Of a DNA stretch of 17,120 nt, positions 1 to 5,579 are shown in pieces. Both the position numbers and the translations under genes were made by a program. The DNA lies in contig JACTML010000229.1 in NCBI GenBank assembly GCA_014584635.1, forward strand, positions 1 through 17,120, written 5' to 3'. Every line of letters starts with the position of its first letter. The first letter of the stretch is position 1. This DNA comes from Nitrosomonas eutropha (GTDB lineage Bacteria; Pseudomonadota; Gammaproteobacteria; Burkholderiales; Nitrosomonadaceae). The notes under the pieces are model-generated. The model was given only the letters and a program-made list of their open reading frames with translations. It was not told the DNA's origin and did no database searches.

Positions 1-561
1 GGATTCGCTCGCTGTCATAGCCCTTATCCGCGATGATTGCCCCCGCTTCAGGGAGCCGGACAATCAGTTCCGGCGCTACTGTGCAATCATTGACGTGTCC
101 CCCGGTGATTTCAAAATCAACAGGAAGGCCATGAGCGTCCACCACCAGATGAATCTTGCTGGTATTGCCTGCCCGGCTTTTCCCGATTGCTTCATCAATA
201 TTGCTGGCAGCGCCACTGCTATGCTGGTGCGCTTTGGCATAGCTACCATCGATAAAAATCCACTCCATATCAGGCTCAACCACCAGCGCCTTGAACAGAT
301 TGACCCACTTGCCTGCAGCAGACCAGGCATTGAAGCGCTTGTAGATGCTGTTCCAGCAGCCAAATGCCTCGGGCAGGTCTCGCCAGGGACAGCCTACCCG
401 CATGCGGTAGAGTATACCCTCCACGGTGGACAGCCTACCCGCATGCGGTAGAGTATACCCTCCACGGTTAGGCGTAGATCGGGCTTGTCATAGATGGCCA
501 TCTGCCGCAGAATCTTACGCAGCTTCGACCAATGCTCATCGCTGAGCAGTAAGCGGGGCAT
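1..561 (-). pseudogene. IS5-family transposase, frameshifted and cut by the window edge
   Basis: The ATG is at 561-559 and the protein begins MPRLLLSDEHWSKLRKIL. The frame runs through GILYRMRVGCP and then enters the second copy of a 41-bp tandem duplication, where it shifts and stops at TAG (396-394) after 55 residues. Removing one repeat unit restores one open frame to the window edge. It contains GCPWRDLPEAFG, FIDGSYAKAHQH (first catalytic Asp) and IIADKGYDSE (second Asp), typical of IS5-family DDE enzymes. The third acidic residue would lie beyond the edge. Some IS427-group elements use programmed frameshifting, but here the break is explained by the duplication and no slippery run lies at that point. 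Functionally this copy should be dead unless supplied in trans. Confidence 0.85.
387..468. repeat. Exact 41-bp tandem duplication inside the transposase gene
   Basis: Bases 387-427 and 428-468 are identical (unit begins GGACAGCCTACCCGCATGCG and ends CTCCACGGT). The flanking bases 386/427 and 428/469 differ, so the unit is exactly 41 bp. As 41 is not a multiple of three, it frameshifts the transposase. Confidence 0.95.
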
Positions 562-562
562 T

Positions 563-610
563 GAAAACTCGTATTGTGATGGTGTGAGAGCTTTAACAAT
601 ACGAGTTTTC
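563..610. repeat. 15-bp perfect inverted repeat just upstream of the transposase start
   Basis: GAAAACTCGTATTGT (563-577) is the exact reverse complement of 596-610, with an 18-base loop. The inner arm ends two bases before the transposase ATG. In a minus-strand transcript it would fold into a strong hairpin over the translation start. Several insertion sequences have comparable structures that block translation of read-through transcripts from outside; that role is inferred here. Confidence 0.75.
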
Positions 611-615
611 TTTTC

Positions 616-662
616 TAAAGCAATGCCTTAAAGCAATGCCTTAAAGCAATGCCTTAAAGCAA
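616..662. repeat. 13-bp tandem repeat, about 3.6 copies, near the IS end
   Basis: The unit TAAAGCAATGCCT occurs at 616-628, 629-641 and 642-654, followed by a partial copy from 655. It lies between the putative terminal inverted repeat and the hairpin upstream of the transposase. Slippage or a replication error is the simplest origin. Its copy number could vary between strains. Confidence 0.9.
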
Positions 663-680
663 AACGTCAACACGCCCTAA

Positions 681-1104
681 CCAACTAAATTTGTTCGATT
701 TTTAACCGGATACTACTGATCTTTATAAAAATTTTGTAACAAAGTTTACTATCGGGTTGTTTTCCTGATTCTTGAGGAAGGGAGGTGCAAAGAAGCACTT
801 TCCCACATCTGAAACATTAACTTTATTAGTTTCGTGTAGTCAGCTGTTTGCTATGAATTTCAAATTTTCTGATAGTCAGGTTATGTTTTTATCAGCCAGA
901 AAATGCTGTTAAAAAATCAGGTTGTCAGATTACGGCTTCTGGTAGCTGGGTTTTTGCGCCTGTCAGTCTTGGTTAAACTGGTTGCAGGGGAGATATATAG
1001 AAGTTTTTACAACGCAGATTGATGAAAAGCGGGAGATACGATTTTTCCAGTTGACCGGCATACCCCCATTGCAGGGGTATGTTATTCCGGTCTGTTTTAT
1101 GTGC
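681..1104. other. Gene-free spacer between the IS and the receptor gene
   Basis: No convincing coding sequence is seen on either strand: short open frames lack ribosome sites and recognisable protein sequence. The stretch is AT-rich between about 680 and 1020. An imperfect hairpin with G-T pairs (about 781-805, GTGC/GCAC core) has no T-run. The only stronger structure is the hairpin at 1059-1081. Confidence 0.6.
1059..1081 (-). terminator. Possible transcription end hairpin after the receptor gene
   Basis: CATACCCC (1059-1066) pairs perfectly with GGGGTATG (1074-1081) around a 7-base loop, 24 bases beyond the receptor stop codon. On the minus strand the bases after the hairpin are not T-rich, so it is not a textbook intrinsic terminator. 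It may be an RNA 3'-end stabilising stem or work with Rho. Confidence 0.35.
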
Positions 1105-3228
1105 CTACATCCGATATTCCAGACCGGCAAAGAAGGAGCGGCCATCTCCCGGGAAAAATAAGGCCGAGTTTGCGCCACCAAATGCACCTACACCTGCGAT
1201 ATCGGTTACAGAAACAGTGGCTGCATATTTCTGATTGGTCAGGTTACGGCCCTCGACAAACCAGGAAAAGCCGGTTTTATTGCGTTTGCCCAGTTTGAAT
1301 CCGAGCAGTGCGTAAGTATCAACTGATAGTGTGTTGGCATGATCCACGTAATACTTCTCGGGTGACCATTCCACGTTGGGGCCGGCGTAATAGCCTGCTG
1401 GATGACGATAGAGTAGTTCTGCCTTGTAGAAATGACGTGGGATACCGGCCAGCTGGTTGTTGCCAAAAACCGGGTCGCCATCAAACTTGAAATCACTGAA
1501 TGTATACATCTGGCGCAGATAGAGCATTTTTGCCAGTTCCATATCCAGACCTAATTCCACGCCCTGATGCACGGTTTTATCGGCATTGACCATGCCAATC
1601 GGGAAACGGGTAACGGGATCTACCCGGGCAAGCAGCTCATTGCGTATATGGGAGCGATAGAATGCAATATCCCATTCAGCCATACCAAAACGGCCTCGGC
1701 TGCCAAATTCGAAAGTCAGTGCGCGCTGAGCGCTGGCCAGTACCGGTACCGCCTGCCAGCTGGCTAATTCGGGGAAACTGGGGGGTTCGAAACTGGTGCT
1801 GACGTTGGTAAAGAGCTGAATATCCGGATTCAGGTCATAGATGAGCCCTGCCTTGGGTGTGAAGCGTTCGTAGTTTTTCTTCTGCCGTGGATCGCCCGTG
1901 TGCAGATCTTTTTGTCTAAGCGTCATGTTGGTGTACTGCGCACCCACCACCAGTGCAAGTTCCGGCAGCAGGTAAAACTGATTCTCTCCGTACACTGTAT
2001 AGCTGCTGACATCCTGATCATATTTGTGAATTCGTGGACCGGCTTTGCCATTGATATTGACGAACTGGTTGTCCATCACGCTGCCCCAGCTTGGCTCGAA
2101 ACCGGCGACAAACCGGTTGCGCCAGCCGGCAATCGGCATTTCATTTATGTAGCGTAATCCCAGACCGTAATCGTGCGAAGGTTGCTCCATCACCACATAA
2201 ATCGGGTGCCATACTTTTTTATGCGAATAGAATGCGGAAAATTCCAGTTGCTGATCTTTACCCAGTTTCATTACGGTGCGGTTGGCTACACGGATCAAAT
2301 CAAAATCCCGCTTGTATCGCGCGATATTGCTGTTAAAGAAATTTGCCTGTTTGGGATTATTTTTCAATTCTGCTTTGGTCAGCTCGCCCGGCAATTGTGA
2401 ATTGGTTTTGGTGTATGTCAGGTAAAAACGGGTTTCCAGATTCGGACTGAAACGGTATCCGGCATTGCTGAACATGCGCCAGTTTTCCTGCTCAGACCAG
2501 TCACGGAAACCATCCTGGCTGTAACGGGAAACACTGGCAAAATAATCCAGTGCGCCATGCACACCACCGGAAGAAAGCATCAGACGGTTATAACCAAAGC
2601 TGCCTGCCTCACCGCGTGCGCGGAAATATTCAGCATCATAGCCAGTGGGCGTAACGAAATTGATCGCGCCACCTAACGTTGTCGACCCATACTGCAATGC
2701 ATTAGCACCACGATAAACTTCAATATAGCGTGCTGCCAGCGGCTCGATCACCTGAAAATCCGCTCCGCCATCCGCCAGATTCACTCGTGCACCATCCTGC
2801 AGGATCTTGACACCGCGCAAATGAAAGTAACGCTGAATACCAGAACCCCGGATTGACAGACGCGCTTCTTCAGCGCCAAAACGGGATTGGACAAACACGC
2901 CGGGAGAATAGCCCAATGCATCCTGTAACGTTGAACCACGGCCATTGGCATAAGATTCACTGTCAATGACATTCGCCCCTCCGGGGATTCTGCGCATTTC
3001 CCGCTGAGCTTCAGATAATGTCGGAACAGTGAGTGAACCTTGTCCCGAGGTGACTACCTCGATGGTTTCCAGTTGCATCGGCTCTTTTTTACTCTCTGCC
3101 TGTGCCCACGCTGATGTCATAGTTGCTAGTGCGCTCGCTACTGCAACCGCCGGCAGTTTTCTGATGATGACCTCTTCGGTCCTGAGCAGATGCTGCCGGC
3201 ATTGCCCGATTTTTCTTTTTCCCTTCAT
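1105..3228 (-). CDS. TonB-dependent outer-membrane receptor (probable metal-chelate/siderophore uptake)
   Basis: This 707-residue protein should form a 22-strand outer-membrane barrel with an N-terminal plug that imports a chelate using TonB energy. The start is supported by AGGGA six bases upstream of the ATG. The signal peptide has an unusually long N-region (about 24 residues) before the hydrophobic stretch LPAVAVASALATMTSAWAQA, with cleavage near residue 44. A TonB box, ETIEVVT, follows at about 54-60. The plug (about 75-195) has typical elements: RIPGGANVIDSE, LQDALGYSPGVFV, IRGSG, EVYRGANALQYGSTTLGGAINFV. The rest is barrel, ending EYRM. There is no extra N-terminal signalling domain, so it should not drive a surface-signalling sigma factor by itself. 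It is transcribed divergently from the sulfur-transfer operon and shares its control region, which suggests it takes up that pathway's product as a metal complex. Known thio-acid siderophore loci also include such a receptor. The substrate itself cannot be read from sequence. Confidence 0.93.
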   Translation of the reverse strand: MKGKRKIGQCRQHLLRTEEVIIRKLPAVAVASALATMTSAWAQAESKKEPMQLETIEVVTSGQGSLTVPTLSEAQREMRRIPGGANVIDSESYANGRGSTLQDALGYSPGVFVQSRFGAEEARLSIRGSGIQRYFHLRGVKILQDGARVNLADGGADFQVIEPLAARYIEVYRGANALQYGSTTLGGAINFVTPTGYDAEYFRARGEAGSFGYNRLMLSSGGVHGALDYFASVSRYSQDGFRDWSEQENWRMFSNAGYRFSPNLETRFYLTYTKTNSQLPGELTKAELKNNPKQANFFNSNIARYKRDFDLIRVANRTVMKLGKDQQLEFSAFYSHKKVWHPIYVVMEQPSHDYGLGLRYINEMPIAGWRNRFVAGFEPSWGSVMDNQFVNINGKAGPRIHKYDQDVSSYTVYGENQFYLLPELALVVGAQYTNMTLRQKDLHTGDPRQKKNYERFTPKAGLIYDLNPDIQLFTNVSTSFEPPSFPELASWQAVPVLASAQRALTFEFGSRGRFGMAEWDIAFYRSHIRNELLARVDPVTRFPIGMVNADKTVHQGVELGLDMELAKMLYLRQMYTFSDFKFDGDPVFGNNQLAGIPRHFYKAELLYRHPAGYYAGPNVEWSPEKYYVDHANTLSVDTYALLGFKLGKRNKTGFSWFVEGRNLTNQKYAATVSVTDIAGVGAFGGANSALFFPGDGRSFFAGLEYRM

Positions 3229-3283
3229 GTCTTGTCCCTGTTATGAAACTACTTAATGTAGTTGTAGTTACTGCAGGGCATTC

Positions 3284-3312
3284 ATCATAAGGTAGAGAAA
3301 ATGGCATAACAA
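3284..3312 (-). promoter_or_regulatory. Sigma-70-type promoter for the receptor gene
   Basis: On the minus strand TTGTTA (3312-3307) and TATGAT (3289-3284) are separated by 17 bases, matching 4/6 and 5/6 consensus positions. The predicted start of transcription lies about 50 bases before the receptor ATG. The -35 box abuts, and shares one base with, the 34-bp palindrome, so a factor bound there could activate or block this promoter. This is prediction by eye only. Confidence 0.55.
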
Positions 3313-3345
3313 TGCGACAAATTGTCGCGCGACAATTTGTCGCAT
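3312..3345. promoter_or_regulatory. Perfect 34-bp palindrome, candidate operator between divergent genes
   Basis: ATGCGACAAATTGTCGC (3312-3328) is followed directly by its exact reverse complement (3329-3345). It can be read as two adjacent 15-bp quasi-palindromes, GCGACAAATTGTCGC and GCGACAATTTGTCGC, that is, two GCGACAA/TTGTCGC dyads side by side, which suits binding of two dimers. It lies about 84 bp before the receptor start and 178 bp before the MoeZ-like gene. It does not resemble the Fur consensus. I saw no second copy in the window. No regulator gene is present in the window to pair with it. It could alternatively form a cruciform or RNA hairpin. Confidence 0.7.
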
Positions 3346-3386
3346 GTTCAATTTCGTTTTTTTGGTTTACATTTCTCCGGAATCAG

Positions 3387-3410
3387 TTGCAAGGAATAAT
3401 TCTTATGCAA
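3387..3410. promoter_or_regulatory. Weak dyad TTGCA-N14-TGCAA in the operon leader
   Basis: TTGCA (3387-3391) and TGCAA (3406-3410) flank an AT-rich centre. A short dyad with a 14-base gap is compatible with a regulator site but can also occur by chance. I could not identify a convincing plus-strand promoter with both boxes in this leader. Confidence 0.2.
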
Positions 3411-3422
3411 TCCGGGTAAAAC

Positions 3423-3446
3423 AGGGGATATTTTTTATCCCCTTTT
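3423..3446 (+). terminator. Hairpin with T-run in the leader of the sulfur-transfer operon (possible attenuator)
   Basis: AGGGGATA (3423-3430) pairs with TATCCCCT (3436-3443) around a five-T loop, and the sequence continues TTTG. It lies 76 bases before the MoeZ-like start codon. If transcription starts upstream, near the palindrome, this would be a conditional terminator in the leader; if it starts downstream, it would simply insulate the operon. The T-run is short and the stem A/T-capped, so termination strength is uncertain. No known riboswitch class is recognised around it. Confidence 0.4.
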
Positions 3447-3522
3447 GTATGTCAAGAGATGGCCGGTGCTACGAGTAACCGGAGCAAATCGCTTGGTTTG
3501 AAATGTACAACAAGGAGTTTGT

Positions 3523-4695
3523 ATGCGTTTGCCACCGTTAGTCAGTCCTGTGGAAGAGCTGAGCAAAGACGAGATCTCGCGCTATAGCCGCCATCTGTTG
3601 ATTCCTGAAGTGGGTCTTATGGGTCAGCGCCGGCTCAAAAGCAGTAAGGTATTGGCGATTGGGGCAGGAGGATTGGGTTCTCCGGTGTTGTTATACCTGG
3701 CTGCAGCAGGGGTGGGCACGATCGGGATCATTGATTTTGATATTGTCGATGAATCCAATCTGCAGCGTCAGATTATTCATGGGCAATCCGATATTGGTCG
3801 GTCGAAACCGGAAAGTGCACGTGATGCGATCAATGAATTGAATCCGTACGTCAAGGTTAATCTTCATCGCGAACGGCTTGAGGTAGTCAACGCGCCTGAG
3901 ATTATTTCGGAGTACGACCTGATAGTTGATGGCACTGATAATTTCGCAACGCGCTATCTGGTGAACGATGCGTGCGTGCTGGCTGGTAAACCCTATGTAT
4001 GGGGGTCCATTTTCCGGTTTGAAGGTCAGGTGTCTGTATTCTGGGAAAACGCTCCTGGTGGAAAGGGGCTGAATTACCGGGATTTATATCCTGAGCCACC
4101 GCCGCCTGAAATGGCACCTTCATGTGCTGAAGGCGGCGTGCTGGGGATTTTATGTGCTTCTATCGGGGCGATGATGGCAACCGAGGCCATTAAGCTCATC
4201 ACTGGTATCGGTGAAACCATGCTCGGGCGCCTGGCTGTTTATGATGCCCTGGAAATGAGTTATCGCTTTATCCCCCTGCGTCGTGCTCCGAATAGAACTC
4301 AGATTGATAAATTGATCGATTATCAGAGATTTTGTAGCGCCAATCATGTTTCAGCTGCTCATACAGATGCCATTCCAGTGATCAGTGCACGTGAACTGAA
4401 AGCAATCCAGGAGAACGGTACGGATGTGCAACTTATCGACGTTCGTGGAGTGGAAGAGTGGGACATTGTGCATATCGAAGGTGCAAAACTGATTCCCAAA
4501 CACCGCATCCTGTCAGAGGAGGTTCTGGCCGCGATGAACAAGGAAGATTTCATCGTGCTGCACTGCAAGATGGGGATGCGTTCGCGTGATGTGCTGCTCG
4601 AAATGCAGAAACAGGGTTTCACCAATGTGAAAAGTCTCGATGGCGGGATTCTTGCGTGGATCAGGGAAGTTGACCAGTCGTTGCCGGTTTACTGA
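3523..4695 (+). CDS. MoeZ-like adenylyltransferase-sulfurtransferase (ThiF/MoeB domain + rhodanese)
   Basis: This 390-residue enzyme should adenylate the C-terminal glycine of a ubiquitin-like sulfur carrier and convert it to a thiocarboxylate, taking sulfur from its own rhodanese domain. AAGGAG lies five bases before the ATG. The ThiF/MoeB domain (about 15-250) shows the nucleotide loop GAGGLG (47-52), DFD (71-73), SNLQRQ (78-83), DGTDN (136-140) and the candidate active cysteine C201 in PSCAEGG. The two zinc-binding CxxC pairs of E. coli MoeB are absent, and the region LNYRDLYPEPPPP matches the MoeZ type of actinobacteria and its relatives. The rhodanese domain (about 285-388) carries VQLIDVRGVEEWDIVHI and the catalytic loop HCKMGMRSRD with C348. 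It is the first gene of the operon, followed by its likely carrier and JAMM partners. QbsC of the thioquinolobactin pathway has the same fused architecture. A housekeeping role in cysteine or molybdopterin synthesis is possible but less likely in this context. Confidence 0.93.
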   Translation: MRLPPLVSPVEELSKDEISRYSRHLLIPEVGLMGQRRLKSSKVLAIGAGGLGSPVLLYLAAAGVGTIGIIDFDIVDESNLQRQIIHGQSDIGRSKPESARDAINELNPYVKVNLHRERLEVVNAPEIISEYDLIVDGTDNFATRYLVNDACVLAGKPYVWGSIFRFEGQVSVFWENAPGGKGLNYRDLYPEPPPPEMAPSCAEGGVLGILCASIGAMMATEAIKLITGIGETMLGRLAVYDALEMSYRFIPLRRAPNRTQIDKLIDYQRFCSANHVSAAHTDAIPVISARELKAIQENGTDVQLIDVRGVEEWDIVHIEGAKLIPKHRILSEEVLAAMNKEDFIVLHCKMGMRSRDVLLEMQKQGFTNVKSLDGGILAWIREVDQSLPVY

Positions 4696-4762
4696 CAACG
4701 GGCCGTCAGTCGGATTATAGAAAAGCAGTCACGATTAACCATAACTTACGGAGATAAAAATC

Positions 4763-5206
4763 ATGCTGACAATTCATACCAGACTTATCAGTGCCATGAT
4801 TGCACAGGCATCGAATGATCACCCTATCGAAGCCTGCGGCATTATTGCCGGTCCTGCCGGTTCCAATCTGCCCTTGCGCCTGATTCCAATGCGGAATGCT
4901 GCGCAGTCTGAGAGTTTTTTTATGTTTGATTCTCAACAGCAGCTGCAGGTATGGAAAGAAATGAACGCACGTCATGAAGAGCCAATCGTCATTTACCACT
5001 CGCATACTGCCAGCGAAGCCTATCCGAGCCGCAGTGATGTTGAGCTGGCTGCCGAGCCACAGGCGCATTACATCATTATCCCTTCGTATTCTCCTGACGA
5101 GAATGAGGTTCGCAGTTTTCGTATTGTTGATCAGATGGTGATTGAAGAAAGGATACGAATTGTCCAGCAATATCAGCCTGAGCTGGAATTTCAGATGGTG
5201 GCCTGA
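4763..5206 (+). CDS. JAMM/MPN+ metallopeptidase, Mec+/QbsD-like
   Basis: This 147-residue protein is a compact zinc-dependent JAMM isopeptidase. The full motif is present: E23 (HPIEACG), H79 and H81 (YHSHT), S89 and D92 (YPSRSD) with the canonical spacing His-Ser-His-x7-Ser-x2-Asp. GGAG lies upstream of the ATG. Known relatives act on sulfur carriers: Mec+ of Mycobacterium tuberculosis cleaves the cysteine off CysO-cysteine, and QbsD removes a C-terminal dipeptide from QbsE. It lies between the MoeZ-like gene and the carrier gene, so the carrier is its obvious substrate. The carrier here already ends in Gly-Gly, so tail trimming is not needed. Releasing a thioester- or amide-linked product from the carrier, Mec+-style, is the more likely job (inference). 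Confidence 0.92.
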   Translation: MLTIHTRLISAMIAQASNDHPIEACGIIAGPAGSNLPLRLIPMRNAAQSESFFMFDSQQQLQVWKEMNARHEEPIVIYHSHTASEAYPSRSDVELAAEPQAHYIIIPSYSPDENEVRSFRIVDQMVIEERIRIVQQYQPELEFQMVA

Positions 5207-5269
5207 TCACGCTGCACTGGGAAGTCAATCATTCATTAAAAATATATTTATCCGGAAGGTACAGCATTT

Positions 5270-5542
5270 ATGTCCGTCACTGTAATTGTTCCAACCATAT
5301 TGAGATCACTTACCAATCAACAGAAACATATTGATATGGAAGGCAGCCAAGTTTCTGAAGTTATCGATCATATGGATCAGCAATATCCTGGAATCAAGGA
5401 AAAACTGGTTGCCAATGGCGACGCTCATCGTTTCATCAACATATACGTCAACGACAATGACATCCGCTTTCAGGATGGTCTGGCGACCAGTTTGCGTGAT
5501 GGTGATGTATTGACGATTCTGCCTGCGGTAGCAGGAGGCTGA
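5270..5542 (+). CDS. CysO-like ubiquitin-fold sulfur carrier protein
   Basis: This 90-residue beta-grasp protein resembles CysO of Mycobacterium closely by eye: start VTVIVPTILR, middle HRFINIYVNDNDIRF, and end DGDVLTILPAVAGG. The C-terminal Gly-Gly is the site of adenylation and thiocarboxylation by the MoeZ-like enzyme. GGAAGG lies ten bases before the ATG. QbsE of the thioquinolobactin pathway is a related carrier that must first lose a two-residue tail; this protein ends directly at Gly-Gly, as CysO does. In cysteine synthesis CysO works with CysM on O-phosphoserine, but no CysM-like gene is seen in the window. The downstream ligase suggests instead that the thiocarboxylate attacks an activated small acid. 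ThiS and MoaD are more distant alternatives. Confidence 0.92.
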   Translation: MSVTVIVPTILRSLTNQQKHIDMEGSQVSEVIDHMDQQYPGIKEKLVANGDAHRFINIYVNDNDIRFQDGLATSLRDGDVLTILPAVAGG

Positions 5543-5579
5543 ATTTGTTTAGCTGTTGTTTTGTACCCGGGTATTGATC

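Larger units (their letters stand above)
1..677 (-). mobile_element. IS5-type insertion sequence, one end only
   Basis: This is the transposase-start end of an insertion sequence; the other end lies outside the window. The encoded transposase, once its frame is repaired, has the layout of IS5-family (IS427/IS1031-like) DDE transposases. The outer edge is placed at 677 because the minus strand starting there reads GGGCGTGTTGACGTTTT, which looks like a terminal inverted repeat, and the next bases are TAA (678-680), compatible with the short TA-rich targets of this group. The second terminal repeat is not visible, so the exact boundary is inferred. The copy carries two separate tandem-repeat expansions (387-468 and 616-662) and is probably inactive. 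Confidence 0.75.

Noticed and set aside
95..451. Plus-strand open frame of 118 codons across the IS
   Set aside because: It is the complement of the transposase gene; the minus-strand frame gives clear transposase motifs and this one gives no family resemblance.
394..561. Transposase as a two-frame gene expressed by programmed frameshifting
   Set aside because: The frame change coincides with an exact 41-bp duplication and no slippery heptamer is there; deleting one unit restores a single frame.
616..662. CRISPR-like array
   Set aside because: The 13-bp units are contiguous with no spacers, so it is a simple tandem repeat.
3387..3410. Fur box in the operon leader
   Set aside because: The AT-rich segment matches the Fur consensus poorly; only a short TTGCA/TGCAA dyad is real, so it is listed at low confidence without a regulator name.
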